Below are positions 16,783 through 24,586 of a stretch of DNA of 64,000 nt, one piece after another. Made by a program: the position numbers and the translations under genes. Each line of letters begins with the position of its first letter. Within the stretch, counting starts at the first letter, position 1. The stretch is taken from the NCBI GenBank assembly GCA_015068425.1, contig SVKK01000003.1, positions 55,014 to 119,013 of the forward strand, in the 5' to 3' direction. The notes beneath the pieces are model-generated. The model worked only from the letters and a program-made list of their open reading frames with translations. It searched no databases and was not told the DNA's origin. The DNA is from Oscillospiraceae bacterium. Its GTDB lineage: Bacteria > Bacillota > Clostridia > Oscillospirales > Oscillospiraceae.

Positions 16783-16968
16783 ATGGAAAAATTCATACCC
16801 TACGATAAGCTTTCCAAAAAAGCGAAGCGGGAAGCCGACGCTCTTAAGCGCGGAAGCTGGAACGGTCTCAACCCCGTTACAAGAAGGAGCCCCAATCCCA
16901 AGGCATACAACAGACAAAAGGCACGAAAGTGGGACGAATCCCCTTGCGTGCCTTTTTGTTTTATTTAA
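16783..16968 (+). CDS. Small basic protein of unknown function (61 residues)
   Basis: Support for this short gene comes from a consensus promoter, an AAAGGAG ribosome site 8-9 bp upstream and an immediate terminator. The protein is basic and polar: a Lys-rich start (YDKLSKKAKREADALKRGSW) followed by NPVTRRSPNPKAYNRQKARKW. I have seen similar NPVTR...NPKAYNR proteins in clostridial genomes as unnamed conserved proteins. The pattern suggests nucleic-acid binding or a metabolic accessory role, but no function can be given. The last 17 codons double as the terminator hairpin, so the C-terminal residues are partly set by RNA structure. Confidence 0.7.
   Translation: MEKFIPYDKLSKKAKREADALKRGSWNGLNPVTRRSPNPKAYNRQKARKWDESPCVPFCFI
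16916..16957 (+). terminator. Terminator overlapping the end of the 61-residue gene
   Basis: AAAAGGCACG pairs with CGTGCCTTTTT. The 21-nt loop contains a further small GGGA/TCCC stem. The stem lies wholly inside the coding sequence, which stops at 16968. Confidence 0.7.
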
Positions 16969-16970
16969 TT

Positions 16971-18320
16971 TCACTCAGCAAGCTCTTTTAGCAGATGCTT
17001 CACGCCATCATCTCTGAAGCCTATGCGTTCATAAACGGTCTGAGCAACGCTGTTGCCCGCTCCGGTAATAACGCTGATTTCCTTTGCGGGATAGCTCTTG
17101 GTGCAAAGGTTTTCCGCATAAGAGATCATTGCGCTTGCAATGCCCTTTTTTCTCTGCTCGGGACGAACATAAACCTCGCTTATCTCGGGCATATATTTAT
17201 CGTAGCAAAATGACTTTTTAAGCTGCAGACACAAAAATCCGCTGATAACTCCTGCCTCCTCGGCAACAATGACGATTTCGCCTTTGTTGGACTCCAGAGA
17301 GGCTTTTATATTTTCAAGAGTGGTCTCCCCCGCACCGTTGAATTCCGCATTGAGAACCTCAAGCTGCTCTGCGTCTTCCGGCTTTGCGCTGCGTACAACA
17401 ACGGCCGCCTTCAGCATATCGTCATACCTTGCTTCGGCTCTGGCCTTGGCACGCTGTGCGATTCCCGATTCCAGAGAAAGCTGAGCCAGCATAGCCTGAA
17501 TGCTGTCACGCAGATCTTCCACTAAATATCTTGTTTCCGCTCTCTGCTTCTGGATTGCCCAGTCGGAGAAAAGATGGTCAAGGAAGGTATCTGCAAACTT
17601 GAGATAATCATCGCTCTGGCGTCTGATATCGGAATTGATGGTGACATCTGCAAGCTCGGTTTTAAAATCGCGAAGCTCTATCTGGAGCTTTTCGATCCAG
17701 CCCTGTGCCTCGTCGAAAATGGCTATCCACTCCTCGGCAGTTCTCTCGCCTTCGAACTTGAAAACGCCGAGACTATCGCTGGAATTAAGACCATCAATAA
17801 GCTCTCCCGCGCCGGCAAGGGCTCTCTCGCCAACAGCAGTGGCTTCGCCGATCTCGCGCAGCTGCTTTGCATAACCCTCTATACGCTCTTCAAGATCTAT
17901 AAGCTCCTCAGCATTATCCTTGCCCATACTCTTGAAGTGGGCAATCTTTCTGCTTCGTGCCGCATCGTATTCCTGATAGCTGTAGTTATGGGTATCGCGC
18001 TCCGCCTGGAAACGATCTATTAACTCGCAGACATAGTTATATTCCTTAAGCGCAATATCGTACTTAACACCGGCAGTGCTGACTCTTATGGCATCTTCCA
18101 GCGCCATCATCTCGCCACGGTGATACACGACGTCATAGAAGAAATGAGCCAGGCTTCCGCCCTGAGCTTTGCTCTGAATTGAGTTTTTGATGGCCTCCAG
18201 CTCGCGCACCTTTACGCCAAGCTCAATTCGCTGAACGATAAGGTCGCCCATAGCGGCTTCAAGCTGGGTCATTCGGTCCAGTCTAAGGCGCAGAAGGCCA
18301 AGTCTTGCATCATGTTCCAT
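16971..18320 (-). CDS. Coiled-coil protein fused to a C-terminal GNAT acetyltransferase
   Basis: This 449-residue protein has a long helical region (about 1-300) rich in Leu, Glu, Arg and Ala with heptad-like spacing, then a GNAT domain (about 305-449). The GNAT part shows VVRSAKPEDAEQL, the acetyl-CoA loop in VRPEQRKKGIASAMISYAE (R-x-x-G-x-A form) and the C-terminal VYERIGFRDD. The coiled coil has no recognised family; it could be a scaffold or bind a partner or nucleic acid. ATG at 18320 is preferred over an upstream frame start because AAGGAG lies 8 bp before it and a promoter lies at 18354-18382. The substrate is unknown. Such fusions are uncommon to my knowledge. Confidence 0.8.
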   Translation of the reverse strand: MEHDARLGLLRLRLDRMTQLEAAMGDLIVQRIELGVKVRELEAIKNSIQSKAQGGSLAHFFYDVVYHRGEMMALEDAIRVSTAGVKYDIALKEYNYVCELIDRFQAERDTHNYSYQEYDAARSRKIAHFKSMGKDNAEELIDLEERIEGYAKQLREIGEATAVGERALAGAGELIDGLNSSDSLGVFKFEGERTAEEWIAIFDEAQGWIEKLQIELRDFKTELADVTINSDIRRQSDDYLKFADTFLDHLFSDWAIQKQRAETRYLVEDLRDSIQAMLAQLSLESGIAQRAKARAEARYDDMLKAAVVVRSAKPEDAEQLEVLNAEFNGAGETTLENIKASLESNKGEIVIVAEEAGVISGFLCLQLKKSFCYDKYMPEISEVYVRPEQRKKGIASAMISYAENLCTKSYPAKEISVITGAGNSVAQTVYERIGFRDDGVKHLLKELAE

Positions 18321-18353
18321 TTGCAGTCTCCTTTCAGAAACATCAGTATAAAA

Positions 18354-18382
18354 ATTATACCAGTTGCAAATCGTTTTCGCAA
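18354..18382 (-). promoter_or_regulatory. Promoter of the coiled-coil/GNAT gene
   Basis: On the minus strand TTGCGA (18377-18382), 17 bp and TATAAT (18354-18359). It lies in the prolonged upstream frame, which supports the start at 18320. Confidence 0.7.
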
Positions 18383-18410
18383 TAGTCAAGACATTCCAAA
18401 GCCACCTTTC

Positions 18411-18439
18411 TTGACAGTTATTTTTTTGTTTGATAAAAT
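18411..18439 (+). promoter_or_regulatory. Promoter of the heavy-metal-associated protein gene
   Basis: TTGACA (18411-18416), 17 bp and TAAAAT (18434-18439), with a short leader to the ATG at 18471. It is back-to-back with the GNAT-gene promoter. Confidence 0.8.
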
Positions 18440-18470
18440 TATTTATATATGATTCACGGAGGTAATATCA

Positions 18471-18725
18471 ATGATAAAAGTTATAATGGAAGTTGAAGGT
18501 ATGCACTGTCCTATGTGCGAAAACCGCGTCAATAACGCCGTTAAAGCCCTTGCGGCTCCAAGAAGCATCAGCTCCTCCGCCAAGGACGGCATCACTGAGT
18601 TCACCCTTTCTGATGCCCCCGACGAGGCTGCAATCCGTGCCGCCATTGAAGATATAGGCTTCACAGTCAAGGCTTACCGCACAGAAAATGTCAAAAAAGG
18701 CTTCTCCCTTTTCGGCAAAAAATAA
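18471..18725 (+). CDS. Heavy-metal-associated (CopZ-like) protein
   Basis: This 84-residue protein is a single HMA domain with the metal site MHCPMC near residue 12 and the family ending IEDIGFTVKAY, followed by a basic tail (VKKGFSLFGKK). HMA proteins of this size usually carry Cu(I) to a P-type ATPase or repressor. No copper ATPase or CsoR/CopY regulator lies nearby. ATG follows GGAGG (ACGGAGGTAATATCA). It is a single-gene unit with its own promoter and terminator. The domain centre (ALAAPRSISSSAKDGITEFTL) is more variable than usual. Confidence 0.88.
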   Translation: MIKVIMEVEGMHCPMCENRVNNAVKALAAPRSISSSAKDGITEFTLSDAPDEAAIRAAIEDIGFTVKAYRTENVKKGFSLFGKK

Positions 18726-18732
18726 TTCTTAT

Positions 18733-18769
18733 AAATTCCCGAAGATTTCGTGTTTTTCGGGAATTTTTT
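18733..18769 (+). terminator. Terminator of the HMA gene
   Basis: AAATTCCCGAA and TTCGGGAATTT form the stem with a 12-nt loop, followed by more Ts. Confidence 0.85.
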
Positions 18770-18886
18770 ATTATTAGAAAAAATTATTACAAAAAAGTAG
18801 AAAAAATTATATACTTCTGTGTCGTTAAAAAATATACTTAGACAGTAAAATAAATGCCTGCGGGCTCAATGAAAGGAATACACGCT

Positions 18887-19891
18887 ATGAACATGTACGC
18901 ATGGAAAGATCAGATGATCGCCACCGCAAAGAAAAAGGCCACCCCCGTTCTCTCCTTCCCCTCCGTCCAGCTCATGGGAATCACCGTCCGCGAACTCATC
19001 TCCAGCGCCGAAAGCCAGGCAAAGGGTATGAAGATGATCGCTGACCGCGTTGACACTGCCGCAGCTGTCAGCCTTATGGACCTTTCTGTTGAGGCCGAGG
19101 CTTTTGGTTCCACCGTCCGTTTCTCCGATGACGAAGTTCCCACTGTTGTCGGCTCCATCGTTACCGATGAGGACGAGGCCGAGGAGCTCGCCATCCCCGA
19201 AATCGGTGCCGCCCGCACCGGCATCTACATCGAAGCTATCCGCCAGGCAAAGGAACTCATTACCGACCGCCCCATCTTCGCAGGCGTTATCGGACCTTAT
19301 TCTCTCGCAGGCCGTCTCCTCGATGTCAGCGAAGCTATGATTCTCTGCTACGCTGAGCCCGACATGGTTCACACTGTTCTGAGAAAGTGCACCGACTTCC
19401 TCATTGAGTACATCAAGGCTTACAAAGCTGTTGGTGCAAACGGCGTTGTTATGGCCGAGCCCCTCGCAGGTATGCTCTCCCCAAACCTCTGCGCAGAGTT
19501 CTCCGCTCCCTATGTTAAGGAGATCGTTGACGCTGTTCAGGATGAGAACTTCCTCTTTGTTTACCACAACTGCGGCAACAACATCAACCTGATGACCGAC
19601 TCCATCTTCTCCTGCGGCGCAATGGCTTACCACTTCGGCAACGCTGTTCCCCTCACCGAGATGATCCCCCACGCTCCCGCCGATGTTCTCGTTATGGGTA
19701 ACGTTGACCCCGCAGGTCAGATCTGCAACGGCACTCCTGAGTCTGTACGCGAGGCAACCCTCAATGTTCTCGAGAGCTGCAGCTACGCTCCCAACTTCTG
19801 CATCTCCACCGGCTGCGACATTCCTCCCCAGTCTCCCTGGGCAAACATCGACGCTTTCTTTGGCGCCGTTGAGGAGTTCTACAACCGCTGA
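18887..19891 (+). CDS. Uroporphyrinogen decarboxylase family protein (MtaA/CmuA-like methyltransferase)
   Basis: This 334-residue TIM-barrel protein belongs to the UroD/MtaA family. It shows IFAGVIGPYSLAGRLLDVSEAM, MAEPLAGMLSPNLCAEFSAPYVKE and a probable zinc site made of His and Cys in YHNCGNN plus Cys in STGCDIPP. These residues are those used by methylcobamide:CoM-type methyltransferases rather than heme decarboxylases. It therefore probably handles a methyl group or related C1 unit, possibly with a corrinoid protein encoded elsewhere. No heme, corrinoid or methylamine genes adjoin it. ATG at 18887 has AAAGGA 9 bp upstream; an in-frame ATG at 18854 lacks one. Codon use is strongly biased toward C-ending codons, suggesting high expression. 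Confidence 0.85.
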   Translation: MNMYAWKDQMIATAKKKATPVLSFPSVQLMGITVRELISSAESQAKGMKMIADRVDTAAAVSLMDLSVEAEAFGSTVRFSDDEVPTVVGSIVTDEDEAEELAIPEIGAARTGIYIEAIRQAKELITDRPIFAGVIGPYSLAGRLLDVSEAMILCYAEPDMVHTVLRKCTDFLIEYIKAYKAVGANGVVMAEPLAGMLSPNLCAEFSAPYVKEIVDAVQDENFLFVYHNCGNNINLMTDSIFSCGAMAYHFGNAVPLTEMIPHAPADVLVMGNVDPAGQICNGTPESVREATLNVLESCSYAPNFCISTGCDIPPQSPWANIDAFFGAVEEFYNR

Positions 19892-19908
19892 ATCAAATAT
19901 AGCCAAAC

Positions 19909-19940
19909 AAAAAAAGCTCCCCGATTGGGGAGCTTTTTTT
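19909..19940. terminator. Bidirectional terminator between UroD-like and NhaC genes
   Basis: AAAAAAGCTCCCC and GGGGAGCTTTTTT form a perfect stem with a GATT loop. The flanking genes are convergent. Confidence 0.9.
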
Positions 19941-19945
19941 AATAC

Positions 19946-21259
19946 TTACTTATTCTTTTTCTCGGGGATTATGTAGATAAACACCAGAGAGCTGATAAGA
20001 AGGACGAAGGGGTAGAACAGGAAGGGGATTATCTGGAATGCGCTGACGCTGTAACCGAGAGTATCGGCAGCAGCAATGGCAACCAGCATCTGTGCACCGT
20101 AAGGGATAACGCCCTGGAACACGCAGGAGAAGGTATCCAGAATGGAGGCGGTCTTTCTGGCGCTTACGCCGTAGCTTTCAGCCATTTCCTTGGCATTGGG
20201 GTTGGCCATAACGATTGCAACGGTGTTATTGGCGGTTGCAATATCCATCGCGCCGACAAGAAGGCCCATACCGAGCTGACCGTTTTTCTTGCCCTTAAAG
20301 ACGCGGCGGATGCCGTTGAGCAGAGCGTCAAAGCCGCCGAACTCACGGATAAGAGCGCACATTGCGGCAACCAGAATGGCCACCATAGTGGTCTCGAACA
20401 TACCTGCAGCGCCGCTGCCCATACCTCCAAGAAGGCTGTAGAAGCTATCCACGCCACCGGTTGCAAGCATAATAACAGAGCCGGAAACAATGCCCACAAG
20501 CAAAACGATAAATACGTTGATACCAATAATTCCGCCTGCAAGAACAAGAACGTAAGGAATAATCTGAATAAGATTATAATCCTTCAGCTCAATCTCGCCT
20601 GCGCCGTTGAAGGTGAGGGCAACAATAATTATAAGAGTAACAACAGCGGCGGGAAGAGCAATCCAGAAGTTTTCACGGAACTTATCCTTCATCTGGCAGC
20701 CCTGACCGTTGCAGGCTGCGATAGTGGTATCAGATATGAAGGAGAGGTTATCGCCGAACATGGCGCCGCCCATAACAGTGCCGAGGCAGAGGGGCAGGCT
20801 GAAGCCCGTTGCATTGCCGACAGCAATGGCGATAGGAGCAATAAGGGTGATGGTACCGACAGAGGTACCCATAGCGGTGGAAACAAAGCAGCTGACAATG
20901 AACAAAACAGCAACAGCAAAGCGGGCGGGAATTATGCTGAGCATAAAGTAGGCCACGCTTTCAGCGGAGCTTCTGCCGACAACTCCGACAAAAATGCCTG
21001 CTGCCATGAATATGAGAATCATGGTAACAATATTTTTATCGCCGATGCCCTTGCCCATAAGAACCAGCTTATCATCAAACTTGAGAGCCTTGTTCTGGAA
21101 GCAGGCAACAAGGATGGCAACGAGGAATGCAACAACAATGGGAATATTATAAAATCCCATGGAAATTCCCATTATGTATTCAAAGGTTATTCCCAAACCA
21201 AGATAAATGACCAAAAACACGCCTATGGGCAGCAGCGCCCATGCATTTCCTTTTTTCAT
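19946..21259 (-). CDS. NhaC family Na+/H+ antiporter
   Basis: This 437-residue polytopic membrane protein belongs to the NhaC/IT-superfamily antiporters. Diagnostic segments are FVSTAMGTSVGTITLIAPIAIAVG, MGGAMFGDNLSFISDTTIAA and MDIATANNTVAIVMANPNAKEMAE. Relatives exchange Na+ for H+ or, in some cases, malate/lactate or amines. ATG at 21259 is chosen because GAGGAGG lies just upstream; the frame stays open to 21451 but that stretch contains two promoters and the neighbouring terminator. It is a single gene. The substrate is not decided by sequence. Confidence 0.9.
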   Translation of the reverse strand: MKKGNAWALLPIGVFLVIYLGLGITFEYIMGISMGFYNIPIVVAFLVAILVACFQNKALKFDDKLVLMGKGIGDKNIVTMILIFMAAGIFVGVVGRSSAESVAYFMLSIIPARFAVAVLFIVSCFVSTAMGTSVGTITLIAPIAIAVGNATGFSLPLCLGTVMGGAMFGDNLSFISDTTIAACNGQGCQMKDKFRENFWIALPAAVVTLIIIVALTFNGAGEIELKDYNLIQIIPYVLVLAGGIIGINVFIVLLVGIVSGSVIMLATGGVDSFYSLLGGMGSGAAGMFETTMVAILVAAMCALIREFGGFDALLNGIRRVFKGKKNGQLGMGLLVGAMDIATANNTVAIVMANPNAKEMAESYGVSARKTASILDTFSCVFQGVIPYGAQMLVAIAAADTLGYSVSAFQIIPFLFYPFVLLISSLVFIYIIPEKKNK

Positions 21260-21322
21260 AATATTTCCTCCTCTTTTGTCTTTAGCCTGATCAATATAAT
21301 TTGAAACCTCATCGCATGGCGG

Positions 21323-21396
21323 ATTATATTGTTTCGCCCAGACTTTGTCAAAAACAAGTGTTAAGATATTATAAAGCTTATTGCTTCTTTCGTCAA
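21323..21396 (-). promoter_or_regulatory. Tandem sigma-A promoters of the NhaC gene
   Basis: Two minus-strand promoters drive the antiporter: distal TTGACG (21391-21396), 17 bp, TATAAT (21368-21373); proximal TTGACA (21346-21351), 17 bp, TATAAT (21323-21328). The proximal one is full consensus. Confidence 0.8.
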
Positions 21397-21403
21397 TTAA
21401 ATT

Positions 21404-21448
21404 ATAAAAAAAGCACATGTCCCGGCCGCCTGAAAGACGGTCGGGACA
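21404..21448 (-). terminator. Terminator after the 54-residue protein gene
   Basis: TGTCCCGGCCG and CGGTCGGGACA form an 11-bp stem with one wobble pair and a 9-nt loop. On the minus strand it is followed shortly by a run of seven or more Ts. Confidence 0.8.
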
Positions 21449-21527
21449 CACGCACTTCTTCTATTCTTTAGCCTGTGAGCTTGAGTACAATCCGATCCCC
21501 CTCCGGGGAGATTTCCGAATGGGCTGG

Positions 21528-21692
21528 CTATGCAAGCAGCTCATTCATCATATCCTTATATTTTGCACGTATCATAACGAGTTGGTCTTCAATCACCTTT
21601 CGCTCCTCGGGGTTGAGATTGGGATCATCAAGAGCTTCTTCCAGTTCCATCTCGGCTTCGTGCTCTCTTTCCATTGCATGTTTGCTACCCAT
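21528..21692 (-). CDS. Small charged helical protein (54 residues)
   Basis: A short gene with an AGGAG site 9-10 bp before ATG 21692 and a terminator downstream. The product is very rich in Glu, Lys and Met (MGSKHAMEREHEAEMELEEA, then a DDPNLNPEERKVIEDQLVMI segment) and should form two helices joined by an Asp-Pro turn. I do not recognise a family. An upstream in-frame start at 21731 has no ribosome site. A role as a small regulatory or spore-associated protein is only a guess. Confidence 0.6.
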   Translation of the reverse strand: MGSKHAMEREHEAEMELEEALDDPNLNPEERKVIEDQLVMIRAKYKDMMNELLA

Positions 21693-21848
21693 TTTTATCC
21701 GCTCCTTTCGCGCAAAATATTTTGGGGACACTTACAAATTAGCACTCCAAAAGCGTTTTGTCAATATTGCACAATTAGTTGGCTATTATTATTTCTTATA
21801 TTGTCATAAATAACAAATTATTATTGTGCGATAAGAAAATCTAATATC

Positions 21849-22538
21849 TTATTTTCCCTCTTCTTCCCTGCCAAATTTTTTATAAACCGCAAGACCGATC
21901 CCACTTACGGTCAAAGTTGCCGCAAACACAACAGCTGCCAAAATATATTTTTCTGTGCCAAGTGCATTCCCCCCAAGCGTGGAGGTGATTATGCTTGGCA
22001 ATCTGCCAAGAGAGCAGATGATAAGCCAAACTCCAAATCGTATATCGGTAAGTCCGGCAAAATAGCAAAGAATATCTTTCGGCGTTCCCGGTATCATAAA
22101 TATGATGAGAAAGAGCAGGTCACGCCTTTTTGAAGCACGGAGAAAACGGAGAGAGCGCAGCTTTTCAATAGGGAAAAACACTTCAAAAAGCTTCACCCCG
22201 AATCTTCTCACAAGGGCAAAGACAAGAACACTGCCCACAGAGGCTGCAGCAAGGCAAAGCAGAGTTCCTCCTACCGCACCGAAGGCATATCCTCCCGCGA
22301 TTTCCAAGGGCTCTCCGGGTATAAAGGCCACCAGTATCTGGGCAATGACCACTCCCGCATAAGCAAGGGGAGCCATTGCTCCCGTCCGCTCCACCCAAAG
22401 TCGGAATTTTTCCGGCTCTCCCACAAAGCGAAGCACCGGACCACCTATAATCCATGCCAAAAACGCCATAACAAGCACAAAGATTGCTATGGCAAGCGCA
22501 GCAACAAGTTTTTGGTTTTTATCAAAATTCTTTTTCAT
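21849..22538 (-). CDS. TVP38/TMEM64 (VTT domain) membrane protein
   Basis: This 229-residue polytopic protein has the VTT/DedA-like core: VAFIPGEPLEIAGGYAFGAVGGTLLCL and FLIIFMIPGTPKDILCYFAGLTDIRFGVWLI, the latter with the FxPGTPKD pattern typical of TVP38 proteins. Five or six membrane helices are visible. Relatives are linked to lipid scrambling or undecaprenyl-phosphate transport, but bacterial TVP38 proteins are largely uncharacterized. The start ATG at 22538 has a weak ribosome site. It stands alone, divergent from the oligoendopeptidase gene. Confidence 0.9.
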   Translation of the reverse strand: MKKNFDKNQKLVAALAIAIFVLVMAFLAWIIGGPVLRFVGEPEKFRLWVERTGAMAPLAYAGVVIAQILVAFIPGEPLEIAGGYAFGAVGGTLLCLAAASVGSVLVFALVRRFGVKLFEVFFPIEKLRSLRFLRASKRRDLLFLIIFMIPGTPKDILCYFAGLTDIRFGVWLIICSLGRLPSIITSTLGGNALGTEKYILAAVVFAATLTVSGIGLAVYKKFGREEEGK

Positions 22539-22660
22539 ATTTCATCCCAAACAGCTAAGTATGCCATATTATTTTTTCCGCAGCGATGTTTTGTCAAGGC
22601 GAAAATAGCTTTTTTTACCAATTATTAATAAAATAAGGTCAATATAGGCTCTTATAACGA

Positions 22661-22689
22661 TTGCGCCTTCCATTTTACTGTGATATAAT
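22661..22689 (+). promoter_or_regulatory. Promoter of oligoendopeptidase F gene
   Basis: TTGCGC (22661-22666), 17 bp and TATAAT (22684-22689), with a TG-A extension just before the -10. Confidence 0.65.
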
Positions 22690-22731
22690 AGCACAGTAAT
22701 GTTTTAATTCGAGAAAGTGGAGGTAAATCAA

Positions 22732-24540
22732 ATGGCATCCAAACCCATATTGAAAAGAAGCGAAGTTTCTGTAGAAAACACATGGGATCTTTCTCATCTG
22801 TTTGAAAGTGATCAGGCATGGCTGGAGGAATACGAAGCTCAAAAGGCATTTCCATCTATGCTGGAAACATATAAAGGCCGTCTGGGAAGCTCTCCCAAAG
22901 TGCTTCTTGAATATCTTCGTCTCGAAGACGATATAGCCGTGCGCCTCGGAAAGCTATACCGCTATGCAAGCTGCAGCAGTGACCAGGATACCGCAAACAG
23001 CTTTTATCAGGATCTCATCAGCAAGGCAAGAAACAGCCATGTAAACGCTTACAGCGCATCTGCCTTTTCTGATCCTGAGATAATGGATATTCCCGACGAA
23101 ACACTTGAAGCGTTTTTCGCTGCAGAACCGGAACTGGAGCTTTACCGCCGCCCTCTGCAGAAAATCCGCCGTATGCGCGAGCACACCCTCACTCCCGAGC
23201 TTGAGCAGCTTCTCGCCGCCGCAAAGCAGATGAGTTCCGCCCCAGATGAGATAGGCAGCATTTTCCGCAATGCAGAGCTTAAATTCCCAAATGTTGAGGA
23301 CGCAGAGGGCAGGCAGTATGCCCTTACCAACGGTACCTTCACCTCTCTTCTGGAAAACTCCGATCATAATTTCCGCCGAAATGTATTCAATACATACTAT
23401 GACCGAATCGCTCAGTTCAAAAACACCATTGCTGCCACAGTGGACGCCCAATTTAAGCAGCTGCGTTTCTTTGCCAAGGCAAGAAAGTATTCCAACACCC
23501 TTGAGGCCGCTCTTGACCGCACCGAGGTTCCCGTTGAGGTTTATCACAACCTCATAGAGTCCGTCCATAACAATATGGATAAAATGTACCGCTACGTTTC
23601 CCTCCGCAAAAAAATGTTGGGGCTCAACGAGCTGCATATGTGGGATGTTTATCCTCCCCTTGTTTCTGATGCCGCCCATGACATCAGCATTGAAGAGGCC
23701 AAGGAAACCGTTTTGGATGCTCTTCAGATTTTGGGTGACGACTATGTGGAGATGCTCAAGGAAGGCTTCAACAATCGTTGGATAGACCTTTATGAGAACG
23801 AAGGCAAGCGCACCGGCGCATACTCCACCGGCGGTGGCCGTCCCCATCCCTATGTTCTTATGAACTATAAGGATAATCTGGCAACCATGTTCACTCTTGC
23901 TCACGAAATGGGTCACGCCCTTCACAGCTACCTGAGCACGCAAAATCAGCCTGTATGCACCAGTACCTATGTAATTTTCGTTGCGGAGGTTGCCTCCACC
24001 TGCAACGAGGTGCTTCTTATGCACCACCTGCTGAGCAAGACCACTGACAAGAACACCAGAAAATATCTCCTCAACCACTTCCTTGACGAATTCAAGGGCA
24101 CCATCTACCGCCAGACTATGTTTGCCGAGTTTGAGCTTATAATGGGCAGACTCAGCGAGCAGGGCGTTGCTCTCACCGCTGATGTGCTCTGCCGCGAATA
24201 TCTGGCTCTCAACAAGCTCTATTTCGGTCCCGATATGGTATCCGACGAGGGCATAGCTCTGGAGTGGGCCCGCATTCCCCATTTCTTCTATAACTACTAT
24301 GTTTTCCAGTATGCAACCGGCTTCTCCGCCGCCGTTGCAATAGCAAACCGCATCATCCGCGAGGGTGAGAGTGCCGTTGCGGATTATAAGCGTTTCCTCT
24401 CCTCCGGCGGCAGCGCCGATCCCATCAGTCTTCTGAAAATTGCAGGTGTGGATATGTCCACTCCCAAACCCATAAACGAGGCTCTTGAGTATTTCGGCAG
24501 CATCGTTGACGAGCTGGAAAAGCTCCACGAAGAGGGCTAA
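22732..24540 (+). CDS. pepF: Oligoendopeptidase F (M3B metallopeptidase)
   Basis: This 602-residue cytoplasmic zinc peptidase degrades short peptides. The zinc site HEMGH lies in TLAHEMGHALHSYL near residue 390, with the third ligand Glu in FVAEVASTCNE. Other PepF marks are AYSTGGGRPHPYVLMNY before the site and YYVFQYATGFSAAVAIANRI after it. The length matches the family. ATG 22732 has GTGGAGG 7-10 bp upstream; an in-frame ATG at 22717 overlaps that site. It is a single gene between its promoter and a strong terminator. Peptide processing or recycling during nutrient change is likely. Confidence 0.96.
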   Translation: MASKPILKRSEVSVENTWDLSHLFESDQAWLEEYEAQKAFPSMLETYKGRLGSSPKVLLEYLRLEDDIAVRLGKLYRYASCSSDQDTANSFYQDLISKARNSHVNAYSASAFSDPEIMDIPDETLEAFFAAEPELELYRRPLQKIRRMREHTLTPELEQLLAAAKQMSSAPDEIGSIFRNAELKFPNVEDAEGRQYALTNGTFTSLLENSDHNFRRNVFNTYYDRIAQFKNTIAATVDAQFKQLRFFAKARKYSNTLEAALDRTEVPVEVYHNLIESVHNNMDKMYRYVSLRKKMLGLNELHMWDVYPPLVSDAAHDISIEEAKETVLDALQILGDDYVEMLKEGFNNRWIDLYENEGKRTGAYSTGGGRPHPYVLMNYKDNLATMFTLAHEMGHALHSYLSTQNQPVCTSTYVIFVAEVASTCNEVLLMHHLLSKTTDKNTRKYLLNHFLDEFKGTIYRQTMFAEFELIMGRLSEQGVALTADVLCREYLALNKLYFGPDMVSDEGIALEWARIPHFFYNYYVFQYATGFSAAVAIANRIIREGESAVADYKRFLSSGGSADPISLLKIAGVDMSTPKPINEALEYFGSIVDELEKLHEEG

Positions 24541-24543
24541 CGC

Positions 24544-24578
24544 AAAAAAGACCTGATGCATCAGCATCAGGTCTTTTT
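24544..24578. terminator. Bidirectional terminator after pepF
   Basis: AAAAAGACCTGATGC, loop ATCA and GCATCAGGTCTTTTT form a perfect 15-bp stem. The flanking genes are convergent. Confidence 0.92.
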
Positions 24579-24586
24579 GAATCTTA

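Noticed and set aside
22954..24567. 537-codon open frame antisense to pepF
   Set aside because: PepF has all family motifs on the other strand; the antisense translation has no domains.
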